A stretch of 64,000 nt of DNA from Pyrenopolyporus hunteri (taxonomy: Eukaryota; Ascomycota; Sordariomycetes; Xylariales; Hypoxylaceae), in contig CADCXC010000037.1 of the NCBI GenBank assembly GCA_902806595.1, positions 1,426,001 through 1,490,000 on the forward strand, read 5' to 3'. The notes below the pieces were generated by a model that ran no database searches, had not been told where the DNA came from, and saw only the letters and a list, made by a program, of their open reading frames with translations. This document shows, piece after piece, positions 42,591 through 54,974 of the stretch (positions within the stretch are counted from its first letter, which is position 1; each line of letters opens with the position of its first letter). The position numbers were made by a program, and so were the translations under genes.

Positions 42591-44874
42591 TTGCACTCGC
42601 GACCATCACTCCGGTTATGACTCTTAGCTGTGGTTCGACCTCATAATCCCAGACTGCGAGGGCAAGAGCGTGAGAGCGTGTTCTAAGATGATCATAGCGA
42701 CGGTTATTTCATACAGGTAAAGCGAGAGTCTTATTTTTGTCAAAGTATACATGTAATCACAGGTATTTGTAGTTAGCAATAGGGGCTCAATATGCCCGCA
42801 ATGTTAGTGTAATACATGCAGCAGGTCTTATATTAGCCTTCAGTTTTACCAGTATTGTATTTATTCAACGACTCCTCTATATGCCTATATGTATATACTA
42901 CTAAGGGACTACCTAAGACAAGAGTTACCTATTATAAACTACTCGCACCTCGAGAGTCGATACACCCTAATTACATCTACTCTGCAGTATCCCTATTCGA
43001 TTTCTATGAGCCCCATACGGCGGGTTGAGTGAGGGTTGTTGCCCCCAAGCCGGAAAAGCCGCAGGCCGTGTAGCCCTGGCTGGGAGTTAAGGGCAAAGCA
43101 TAAAATATAAATTCAGACAGCAGATAGGTTCGCGAGCGAATCAAGGTACCTACGTGCTATTTCTTATTTCACGTAAGAGATTTCATCATTCGTCAGGCGT
43201 TATGATATAGTACTGATCGCCGCGAGGATCTTTACACACGGTCAACTTTAAGGAGTGAACTTAAAGCAATCTGGTTCACATAATTTGGTAAATTAATATT
43301 AAGAGTTATTGCAATAAATATGATAATCAATGTAAATTGAAATCAACCAGCCCTAGAATCCTTGGAATAGCTTTTATATCCATATACTTGAGCATTGTTT
43401 TATATTATGTTTACCCAAGACAGGAACGATGAATAGGGGCTTCAAGCGCCTGCTGGCGTCTACTTGTCAAAGTTCTACATTTGAACTTGCTAGTTACAGC
43501 ATCAATATATTAGGTCGTAGACGAGTGAGATATCTATTTCTTCATGCTCATCTATCATTGATTGTACCTAGGTCTTCAGTCTAGTTAGCTGGTTTGCGTA
43601 GCTGATGAAGCAAGAGTTGTTCCCCCCACCATAGGGCCGGCCTCATAGCATAGGGGATTTTGGTTCGATCCGATCTAGGAGCATGGCTGTCACAAGACCG
43701 ACTATAGAGTGAGGGAGATAATTTCGTTGCTGTACGAGCTATCTAGTTTCATAGGCCGAATGCCTGAGCATACGTGGATAGGACAAAGGAACATGCGTTC
43801 CATATGTCCGCAACATAACAACATCCACCTATCCGCATCTCCGCAACATTTAGTGAATTGGTTAAGGGCAATGATATTTTCATCCCCTTATCCAATTCAT
43901 CATTAGACTAGCATCACATCATAACCGTCTTACGTTCCGCTCAAGCAACCGATGTAGATATTACGCGGTATACTAAAACTTGCCGAACACTCGTAGAATC
44001 CAAAGTTCGGCCTAGGACAAGAACGCTGCTTACACGCAGGTCTCTATACTTCACTTCTACAAGCTGCTGGCGCTGGCGCCACCTACGGAGTTCCTAGTGA
44101 GTAGAGGTCGAGCTGTTCAAGCCCGACTTTTAGTCGCACTTAGGACTATATCGTACCGTGAGTGAGATGGTATTCGGGGATACCGAACCGGATCTCCAGA
44201 CTGATACTTCACCGTAAACTACCTCCTTCACCCTATCTCTCCGTAGCAGAGACAAGCTGGCCCGACTAGTCGATTTCCACCAAGCTTGGAGTGACAGGTC
44301 CTTGCATATGCAATCTTGGAATCCGAGCGCTTTGACTTACGAATGTGCCGAGTCCACGCCCAGGCGGAGACTCCCGAACTTAGTAAATTATCTTGGCTTC
44401 AACATTCGAGAACTTCTGCAGTGGGCTTGTTACACGGCAGATGGTTGACGCAGCGGCGGAGTTTTTGCTTTTCTTTCTTACGCCCTCCTTTCGGGTGTAG
44501 GCGTAGAAATCTCCGTAGGAAGCAAGTGTCTCGACGAACCGGGAAATAGAGATAAACCTTGTGGCTACAGTTCATCGGTAAATTGGTAAGACACCAAAAC
44601 GGAAAGAAGTCATATCTAGTGCTCATCCCACTCGTTTTGCTATTTGATGGCTCGAGCTTAATATCCTGACGTCTTATTTCGGTCTTGACTCCCGGAAAAC
44701 GAAGGAGTTCCGAGGCTAGCACTTATCGGATCAGGAACCGGGTTTGTGGAAGGTAAATCGCTATATTCCTTAATGTTTATCCGCATCAGTACCGATGTTC
44801 GTGCCTCCCTGCGTAGATCCGGCTAGACCCTTAGGTCCCCTAGTAGCACGTTCGGTTTGGAAAGGTAAAAGCGG

Positions 44875-46398
44875 CTAGTAGAGGCCATGCACACACATCA
44901 TAGCACGCGGATTTGTCTGTGTGATTTCGGAGCGACCCTCATATAGACGGGTAGGTAGCTTAGCACGAAAAGCCAACTCCTCTCGGCCTAGCACGATGGG
45001 AAGCCTACCCAGCAGAACGTCATGCCAGGGATATTTGGCTAGTAGAAATCTAGCCATCGCAGCGGTGCCGGCACCTGTCTCAAATGGAGCTACTCGAACT
45101 TTACCCCAAAACCGCCCCCAATTTCCGGCGTTCATTGGCTCGCCGGGCGCCAATGCATCTCACGAGCTTTCGGAGCGGTCTAGACCTGCCCCCAAACGTG
45201 GCTGCACATGGGATTTGAGATCTAAAGCTTTTCCAACAGGTGTTAAGGACAGGGGCACGGCGCCGCCGGATGCAGTTATCGTCAGCCAAGCTAGCTTATC
45301 CATACGTCGAGACCGAGATCTCCCTCGGCTTACTGCACGTTCTAGACTCTCTAGATCCCTGAGGGCCCGGTCCCACGTCATCGCGGGAATGGATCACCTT
45401 TTGGTTGGTCAGTCCATGAACCGCTCTCGTGGTAACTCGTCCGTGCTTAAGTAGCATGTACATCACCTCACAGCCTGAAAAGAATAATCGGCCGACGCTC
45501 GTTGTGGCGTTTTGTGCGGCTGAGCAGGAGTTGGAGGGAATTGCTTAGCTGAGGCGCGGTGGTTAGCTGAATGTCTCTGTTTACTATAGGGAGGGCGGCT
45601 ATGAAAAAAAGCATATAGTATGAATAGTCTCCCCTTTGTATGTAAGGCTATGGGGGAACACTTTGGACATCGCAAGCTAGCGTCGCCGCCGACCCCATAG
45701 CTGGTACTCCAATTCTCATTTCGTTGGATGGATCTGGTCACGAGCTCTGGGGGTACGGAGAAGCCCCTGATTCCCAACCGGGCTTCTCCACGAAGCCCTT
45801 TTGTCACGTCTGTGACCATAAACGGCACAGCATTATCGAAATTGGGCCCATTCACTAACCCCGATAGTATGGCGACACCGCTCTTAGAGTTCCTCAGATC
45901 CCTTTCGCCGGTTCGTCTTAACTCCTAAGACGCGTGTTGTAGCACGCCCGAGGCCTTATCGGGCTTCCGAGATTGTATCGCCGATTCCCGAGGGAGCGCA
46001 ACGTCCGAACACTTGCTTTCTCGACTCCTCGCCGATGCCTCTCTGTAACCAGTAGAAGCGGCCAGCCGCTGCGAGTAAAGAATATTAGGCAAAGCGACTT
46101 CGGGCTCCATGTACGGCATTCCAGTTCGAGCCTAGTGGACAGAGCATGTGCTAACAAGCGCATGCGAAGCTCGGATCACCACATTGCGGTCTATAGCATA
46201 GGGCGCCCGTAGCTCCTGCACGACGGGATGCTGCTTCCCACGGCAACACGCTAGCCATGGAGCATGCGAGCGCCCCGGAGAGGATATAGCACTAGGACCG
46301 GCACGTGGTCGGACTACCGGTCCCGGGATGCTCCTCGCCACGATGCGGCGTCTTATCGAGGTAGACGGCGCGGAGCAGAAGCTCGAGGCTAATCGCAT
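44875..46398 (-). pseudogene. Candidate decayed coding region (one frame open over most of 1.5 kb)
   Basis: Five open blocks, 46398-46132, 46119-45925, 45855-45463, 45381-45160 and 45153-44875, lie in one minus-strand frame and are separated by only about six stop codons in 508. The local base composition is more GC-rich than the surrounding spacer. Readable segments include NGPNFDNAVPFMVTDVTKG, TWDRALRDLESLERAV and MARFLLAKYPWHDVLLGRLP. I do not recognise a family. The opposite strand also has a 178-codon open stretch (44921-45454), so the true sense strand is not certain. It may be a remnant of a gene or mobile element. Confidence 0.3.
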
Positions 46399-49386
46399 GG
46401 ACTCTCGGCCCGGGCGCGGGGGGGCGAAGATACATTAGAAGAGCTGCCGGGGGGCTACCACTACGTCATTAGAAACTAGGACTGCGTAATTTTGGTACCG
46501 TGGTCCTGCTGTCGATCACTAGATATGCGATGCGACGGTATTGCGCGGCAGAGACTAGGACAGAGTGAGACAGGCTGTGGCGGACCGTGTCGCCTCTTCT
46601 GGCGGGGGGTTGCGTGCGTGCGTAATACCTACCTATCTCTCCGCCAGCGTGGGGGGTTCGCCTGCGGGCAGACGGTCGGTTACCGAGATGCCTGCTAGCC
46701 CGTTGTTTCCATTGGGGATGGGTGGGTTGTATAGGATGGCAATATCAATACCAAACAGAGGTGGTTGGCGCTCGGAGGTATCCCGGGGAACTAAACTGTG
46801 TGTGTTGATAGAACGATCATCCACCTAAAGTTATCAGTTGAACTCGCTCGTTTCTTGGCTGTTGTCTGGCGTTTGTGGCGGAAATTATAGTCATGCTCAC
46901 CGTCTATGGGTGCCCTACAACGGGAACCCATGAAATAGAGTAGGCATGTACCCTGACTACGAACACGGCCCACCGCGCCGTCTTTTCCCGTTGATCCGTG
47001 CCGGGACTCATCCGAGCTAAATTATTTTAGATATTTCGAATGTCTTAGAAGTTGAAACACCCTAAGGGCTGGGGGGATATATGATTATCATAGCCTTATC
47101 TTGCGTCTGCCGGTTCCCGCCGGTATCCTCTCGGGCGCCCAGGAACCAATAGACGCAAGGCGCTATACCACGTTGGGGTGTCGATCGTGCTTCCTCTTCG
47201 GTGAAGAGGTGTGTAGCGGATTTGAGCGACGGCGCGCTAGGCGACTACGGCAGCAGTAAATCACAAGATTTGAGACGGCAACCATGATGAGAAATACCGG
47301 GCTGTTTGAAAAGCGGACGCATAATTTGGCAAGCAGGGACCAGCTTATCGTAGATGGACGTCGTTGCATGCGTTAGCCCGTCCCCGGTTAGGGGGGAACC
47401 ATACGTCCTCACCTAGTAGGATTTTGAGGTTGCGGCTGTGGCTGGTGGTGGAGAGAGAAATCACTCTTGGAGCCATCCCGTCATATTTCTAGGTGAGACA
47501 GCGAACAGGAAGACAAGTTCATAGACCAAGGAAGACCATCTTGGCGCGAACGGTGTGGCTCGTATCTTTCGAGTCTAGCGGCCGGTTTTGGCCTGTCAGG
47601 ATCTGAGATCCAGTCTTGGCACATCACATGTTCCCAACTAGTCGTAGAAGCTAAATGAGAATTATCCTGGTGATCACCGCTATGTTGATGAATATTAAGT
47701 CTTGGGAGAAGAAAAAAGGAGGGTCTGGTGAGCTTGATGCGACAGACCGGCACCGTGTTGAGTTTGGAAGCCATTCGGCTCTATGTTTGCGTCTAAGGTG
47801 CATACCTATCTGATAGGCAGCTACCCCTATAGAAATCCCAACAATGTACATCACCGCCATTGCTATCGTAGCAAATAATAGACACGTGGAAGGTGTTGTA
47901 GAAATGGCGTGCAACCCTGAAATGGCACGCACAGACTAGAGGGGCGGGATTTACATAGGTACCCTCTCTGCAAGCTATCTTGTTCGTTCTTTACTTAGGA
48001 CTTGTATGGTTATACGAAACGGAACCCCTGGAGATTCTGAAGCTAAAGGAAAGGTAGCCGGAGGACATCCCATTGGAGGATAAGTACGTAGAAAGCTATT
48101 TTGCACTAAGGAAGAGGCTATTTCATACCTACGTAATCATAAGCGGCCACGATGACGATAGGACAAGGGTACCTAGGTAGGCATGTAAGGCGAGTCAGAA
48201 CTAGGGCAATGTACAATACATAACACTAGTTGTGGGTAAGTTTGAAGGTGTGGCGGACCTATAAGACAGAGTAGGATCAACAGACCAATCAACGTGACGA
48301 CAATCTTCATTCGCAAATAATTATGTGTGTAGCGGATGGGGGCGAAAAGCGCAATCTACCTAGATACGATACGTTGGAGACGATACCCTATGGCCCGTAG
48401 AAGAGCACTGTTTCGATAATCCACGGCCGTCTCCGTATTGATAGCAAAGTTCCATAGTTGAATGGATACGTAGCATTAACGCACACACATCGGTATAATT
48501 CTCCTTTTTCTCTTTGGAGTGCTGTGGCATACAACGAGTGATTAGTAGAGAGGCATGGAGAGGATGCTGGTTATCGATTTCGGCCGCACGTCGCTCCAAA
48601 CACTTACTCGGCCGAGAGAATCTTCGCCCTTGAAGGTTCTCCTGCATAGGGTAAGGTCTTAGACGATTTATCGTACATGATAGATTTACAAGGTTAAAAT
48701 AATTCGCGTCCAATGGTATTTCCTATAAGCTTGACCATACGATAAACGGCCCATTACATATAACTTGCGGTTGCCTGAGAAGTCCCAGGTATTTGATTTG
48801 CATTCGAAACGACGATCCCCCTTTCGTTATTGTTGAATGGTTGAACTTAGTGAGGACAATGCGTCTAATGCCTCGATTCCTTGATCCGGTTAGGGTTGTC
48901 AGGCTGAGATTAGGTTCGCCCAAGAAATGGATGTATCTGGCTATTTGACGGATAGTCGCGAGAAATTGCCCTCAAGACGAGGTAGGGATATGATGCGGCA
49001 TGTTCCACGAGATGTGACACAGAGTCTGCGCGGCTCATTTCTATGCCCGATTCGTCCTGAATTGAGGCGGAAGGCTGGCTGCGGTATAGAGGCGTAGGAG
49101 TAAGTAGGTATCTAACATGGTAGTAGGTACATGTATGTAGGTTATGTTCCTGTATCACCATCCTATCCGCGTATTGAAGTTCGGCGGGCACTTAAAGCAC
49201 GAGCTGCGTTCTAGGTATCCCCAAGGACAGCCTATGTATGGACAGCTCGGTCCGAGACGGCTTGCGGCTGTCACATACCCAACGGGCCCTAGGTAACGAC
49301 GATCGAGCTACTACGCCGCAGATCTTGCTTTCGAACGAAATCTAAATCAATTGGGCTATGCGCTAAATGGGTTCGTTCTGCAACGA

Positions 49387-49419
49387 CTTCGAATCCGCTT
49401 CGAATTTGCTTCGAATTTG
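49387..49419. repeat. 11-bp tandem repeat, three copies
   Basis: Unit CTTCGAATYYG at 49387-49397, 49398-49408 and 49409-49419. The last two copies are identical; the first differs at two positions (CC for TT). Confidence 0.8.
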
Positions 49420-49993
49420 TTGTGGTTACCTAGCCTACAACGAGGGCAAGTAGAAAGTGACAGGTCATTTTTGTCGGCTGGACCCTGGGAGGGGAAAGTG
49501 TCGGGAACGAAGACTCTGTAGTGTGATACGTCCATATCAGCGACACCCGTACCAGGGACTTGATGCAAGTAATATCATCGTGCAGGCTTTCGACGACACC
49601 GTGTCGCTATACTGTCGACATATAATACCTGAGTGTGATGCTATGCAATGAGGTCAACATTAACACTGTGCTGCGCAATGCGGCTTGTCCTGTTTTCGGG
49701 AAACCAGCTGTAGTTGGTTTAAAATAAAGCTATGATTGGGTTTATAAATATACCTGTATATTGTGATTGACAGAAGCCAACAGCACGTACTTGGGAAAGG
49801 ATCGAGTTCATTCCGACGGGAAAGAAGAGACGAGGATAGTCTTCGAGTAGTCGAGACGAATGGGATAAGTGACGATGCTATACGGGGTTCATTACCCCAG
49901 CTTTCTGCAAGGCACTGGAATGAATCCCCGTGGAGTAGTAGGATGCCACTGCGGATGGTACACCTTTATTTTCGTAGCTAACGTTCTGCTATT

Positions 49994-50047
49994 ACCTACC
50001 TACCTACCTGCCTACTAATAGTACTTACTATGTTAGGTAGGAGGTAA
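49994..50047. repeat. ACCTACC-type inverted repeat patch
   Basis: Four tandem ACCT units, CTGCCTAC, then an AT-rich centre, then GTTAGGTAGGAGGT. The two arms are inverse copies that could form an imperfect hairpin. Confidence 0.6.
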
Positions 50048-53000
50048 GTATTGGGCAGCGTTGGCCGAATCCCAACTATGTGTTCCGCTCTCAACACCAC
50101 TGTACACAATTTGGAGACGGAGGTCGATTATCTCCGCAATCCAACTCTTACCTCGTCGTAACTCCATGACTGGGGCCATTACATATCCTCCCGTTTCTTT
50201 TTCTTAATGTCGATGTAAGGCATTGTAAAACCGGCGTGTATGCGACATAAGAGTTGCGATGGTCGCTTGTGGCGGAAAATAATACGCTCTTGAATACATG
50301 TAGGTAGACATGGAAATACCTACATGCCTACTACGTAGTAGCGTCATTTTCCTCGCCGGATCCCTGTACCTTGTCCCGTCTCTGCAACCTTGTCTGCCTT
50401 GTGTTTGTGATGGTGCAACGATGCTTCGTAATGGAAAATGGCAATGAAGATCATCTAATATCTACTAGTCTTGGATATTGCTAATTGGGCGTCGAGAGAG
50501 GACTCAAGGCACGGCTCCACGGTCTCCATGGTCTCTGTTATGCAATCGTCGATTCTCACTATCGAGTGGCAGCTACCAACTCTACGTGGAACCACAGATT
50601 CAGGTATGAATCGAAGATCCGTAGCAGACGCATTCTCTTAAGAGGAAACCAATCCTACCTTACTGTAAGTAGTGCAACAGTATGCCGCCGTGTTGTAGGT
50701 CCGAAGCGAAGGTATCATTCATGACCGCATTTGGGTGGCCAGCGGCGCGGGGATTCTAGCAATAAGCGCTCTCGCGGTTGGTGGCATGGCCTTCAATTCA
50801 TCGTCTTCAACCTACCTACTACTACCACACTGGGCCCTGACGGTGGGAGTCGCAGAACCCTTGCATCAGACCTCTCCAACGTATGAATTTCGAAAGAGGT
50901 AGAGAGTCCGGGGAAATGTGTGCGTGGTTGTGTGGAGAAAAAAGGGTCTTGAGGAATCGCCTTTTCATGACTCGTCTGTCTGGCGACGAGCACGTGTAGC
51001 ATTCGACTCCTTGAAATCTCCTCGTCGCAAGTGGAATGGCATCGTGAACTCATAACTGCTTTCGGCGTGCCACCCTCGTGGTCCAGACTGCGATCGATGC
51101 AGCCCACTTCTATTCGCTATGCCCCAGCTTGATTTACACACGGCTAAGCACCCCAGACAACAGGGGACGATATCGTCACGCTATAATATTATCCCCAATG
51201 TAAATAATGGCGCCGGATCTCGTAGCTTTCGGAGAATCTCTAACCCTCGAACGCTCAACTTACACGGTAGGTAGGTAGCATGTGCTTACTGTCCTTGCTA
51301 ACCCGGATATCGCCATGAGGGTTGCAACTTGGCATTGATCCCAATGATGCCAATGCCTACGACCGATGTGAGCGGTTAGGAGCACGAGCAAATTCATTTA
51401 GATTCTAGCTTATGAACTGTATTCTTCTAGGCTAGTCTTTCCTATATTATATTAAGCTTAGGGTAGGGTTGCTCTCAGTGAGGAGACGTCACGATCGCCG
51501 AGCGGGATTAAATCGCAGCGTATTCGTCAATTCGTGCGTTTCCCCAACCAATTTATATTACTTGGTGGTTAGGTTGGTTAGGGGAGGAGAGTAAAGATCT
51601 ATGAAATATCTATTGGAGGCCCTGCGATACCCCTCATCCTTTACGGTTATTTATATCCATTAGCAAATAGTAGAAGCCCCTACGCCGCACTGATTAACTA
51701 TCTAGTCTGAGACTGCAGCTCGGTTAGTAGAGTACGTAGGTTCTTCGTTTTTAGCGACAAAATAAAATAGAACATAGGGAAAGCAACGTGCCTTTTCATT
51801 ATCACGATTCTGTCATTCGTTACGCTAGACGGCACCCCACGCGTTTTCAATATCTATTGAAGAGGGATTGACGGTGATAACTACTGCAATTAGAACAACT
51901 ACCTACCTAGCTAGTCGATTATATTGACGGGTGTATTTTAATTGTGGGAATTGTCGATCAACGGATCAATGATAACTTCCAACCCGTTATGTTGCGAGCC
52001 GAGCTGGACAGATCCGGATCAGCAAAGCTACACAAAGCCTACAACCTGTAAGGCACTAGGTACCCGCCGCCACTGTCGAATAGGTACCCACGCGTGAATA
52101 AGGCAGATTATCCGGGGCCGTCGGTGATGCTCTTTTTCTTTTTGCAATAAAAAATCGTCTACAATGAAGTCTCGCTACTACCATAACATAGATGCTATTT
52201 GCTGAAACCTCTCCCGTCTGAGGAGTTGCGCGCCGAAGCCGTCTTCCTAGAGGAACGTGCATAAATTGTAAGCCCACTACTCTGAACGCTTCTATGAACC
52301 CGGTCAACGTCATGCCTTTTACTGTACGACGTGATTAGTCTCTTATTGCAGCCGGACGGGCTACATGTATGTAGAACCTAATGAAATTGCTCGAACCACC
52401 AAGCTTGACTATGGCTCGATGATTGTGGTTGTGCTTTATAAGCGCGAGGAGAGAAGGGGGGGCTGATGAGAAAGCACTTCGGTTCTTCATCGCCACTCTA
52501 GAGTCAAGGCCGTCATGCTCCGGGACTCGAACTGACGATGGGTTATATCTTGATTAGGAGGTACCGGGTTTAATATAGCGAAATGTTGATTTGAGGTTTA
52601 CTAGTTGGCTAGCTAGGGCTGGTATACAACTTTGAAAGTCTTCAACCGGGGGATGGGCTACTGATGCACCCCAGGGTAGCGTGCCCTCCTACAGGCGATC
52701 TAGCATGTAGCCGCAATGAACTGGGTTGACGGTCTCTCTTCTGAGGACTCTCGGCCTATCGAGTCTGTCCTTATTTCAGCCACGCCTGCTTAGTGCTAAT
52801 ATCATATATGTGCGCACCCTGAGGCACCCCTTATTGACTTTGTGTCCTGGTTGAGTCGCGAGCAGTAATGGATACTCCCCTGGGTCGACTTCAATGTTGC
52901 GTATATCCAACGTAACGGGCGTTTGTCCATCGGCCCACTCGACGGCCGGAAACAGCTTGGAACCCTTTCTAGGAGGAAGCCAATCACGATCCCGGCAACG

Positions 53001-53890
53001 CACGGAGACTGAGCGATAAGCTGCCACATCCCTGGCCCTTCATCCTTGATCCATGCCGTCGTCGATCCCACCCCTTTATTAATACATAAATAAAAACTAT
53101 CCTCGTACTGTACTGCATACTATCCTACCTACGCATAGCCGCAACCCACCAACTCTGGTCATAGGTATAGTGCATACTATGTAAGGCATCCCGTCTACAA
53201 AAAGACCACGAGAGCACGCCAATAGGGTAAGAAGAGGATAGTGCTCGAGTATGCTTCCGCTGGTTTCATCAGCCGAGCCATTGACGAAAAGGGACGGGAG
53301 GAAGAAACAATAGAAAAAGAGGATTATAGTTAGAAGATCGTCTTGCTCTGCAGCAGAAAGCGGATTTCACGGTTTGCCTGTATAGCAAGTCCCCGGGGCA
53401 AACAAAGGGGAGTCGGGATCGCGCAAGATCTACAAGGGTTCTCTGTATCGTCATATTCCTGATCCGGGTTGCCAGGTTAATCATGATGCTATGTATATGA
53501 TCCTTAATTAGGAGAGATAGTAAAGAAGGCGAGCCGACTTAACATCGAAGTCCCATTCTACGTAGTATTCGACCGGGGCAGACATGAATAAGCCGTCGCG
53601 AACGTCAGATGCGACGAAATGCCTACATTAGCATATTCAGATTCCCCCTACATGTAGGCCCAGGTAGTAGTCTTCACAACGAAGGCCTTCGAGCCCCTTA
53701 CCCCTTTTCTCGAGAGTCCTTTGGTTGAGAATTAAGTCAAATTCAATTCTCGTCCCAGTCAAAATGGGCGTAAATGCAATTATCGTGTACATGTAAACAT
53801 TAGAAATACTTTAGGGGGGCGGATGTTGGTTCTATTTGAAGGTTCGATGTTTAAGGGAGGTAGAAATACATGTAGGTGAAGCAACGGTAC

Positions 53891-53935
53891 TAGGTAAATA
53901 TCTAGGTACCTAGGTAGGTAGGTACATGTAGGTAT
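53891..53935. repeat. TAGGTACCTAGGTAGGTAGG patch
   Basis: Overlapping TAGGTA, GGTACC and CCTAGG palindromes, followed by tandem AGGT units and ACATGTAGGTA. One of the densest copies of the motif family in the window. Confidence 0.65.
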
Positions 53936-54415
53936 CGACCTATTCTTGAACCTACGTGTAGGGGGGTCGTTGTTCGCCCGGTATCTGAATCTCCTTATTT
54001 TACATGTACCCGGACCACCTAAGCATCATAAAATGTACGTGTCACGATTTAACCTCTTAGCATAGTTTGGTGCTAGGTGCTTGGTGATACCTATGGGCTG
54101 CTGGGCGGGCGAGTACCTACCTACGTAGGAGGGGCTAGAGGGGCAAAAGCTGCTCCCTCCTGCTCTCCTTCCTTCCTTCTCAACTAAAAGTTGGTCAATG
54201 CCCAACTTAAGGTCACCTCAGTTCGAGTCGCGTACCGCACGCATCCCGGCATAGCGTAGCGTCACAAATGAAAAGTACCCACCCTTTACATCAATATACA
54301 AGGTACCTGGAGCTGCTGGAGTTAGGTACCTCCTTAGGTGGTCTTGGTGGTGTGCAGCACGGACCCAGAGACACCCGATTATCAGTGTTAGCTCCGGCCA
54401 GGTAGCTACGTATTA

Positions 54416-54974
54416 GTGGGCTTCACCCCTCCCCATTGGTCCCTATCGCATCTCTTGGGCTGGGCTCTTGGCTGGGCGGTGGTGGCTGCTGCAACAATCT
54501 CTCCACTCGCGCCAGAGAGTCAGACCAAACTTTCTCATACCTTTTTTGCCCACTTCTGCATCTGTCGTCCGGTTCATTCATCATCGTCCCATTCCGCGAC
54601 GAATCATTCTAATCCTTTCGATTTCCCTTTTTTTTTCTTGGGACTTAGTTATTAGGCTTTTTTTTTGTCCGTCTCCCTTTTCCCTTTCCGAACCGACGAC
54701 GACTTACTTGACATATCCACTTCCCACTTCCGAATCCAACTCATCTCTTGTCTACCTTAGCGTCATCGAGATCCAATTTATCCTCCAAGCTTCCCACTCG
54801 CCTTTCCGTTGTTGTGCGTGTCCTACCCAATTCGACCTCCCATGGCTATGGCTTCCTGAAATTCGCTGTCCCTCCCATCCTCCCGTCCGTGAGGACCCAA
54901 CGACGACATGCTTCGATATTCACCCAGAATGATGACTACAACCCCTCCAAAACCACCTACGTCCTTCCGCCGCC
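54416..54974 (+). other. Probable promoter end and pyrimidine-rich 5' leader of the kinase gene
   Basis: T- and C-rich (tracts of eight or more T near 54628-54668, CCCTTTTCCC), leading to the ATG at 54975 in a good context (CGCCGCCATGG). Open stretches in this leader have no conserved domains. Confidence 0.45.

Larger units (their letters stand above)
42591..54415. other. 11.8-kb gene-poor region
   Basis: No intact gene, RNA gene or transposon recognised. Most is AT-leaning with many TpA-rich tracts and TAGGTACCTA-type motif copies. It includes one unusually open minus-strand frame (44875-46398), a three-copy 11-bp tandem repeat (49387-49419) and several palindromic ACCTACCT patches. Open stretches of 60-100 codons on both strands lack recognisable domains and mostly start without ATG. 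Confidence 0.5.

Noticed and set aside
52500..52545. tRNA T-loop-like sequence on the minus strand (GTTCGAGTCC)
   Set aside because: The flanking five-base stems are not complementary and no acceptor stem or anticodon arm could be drawn.
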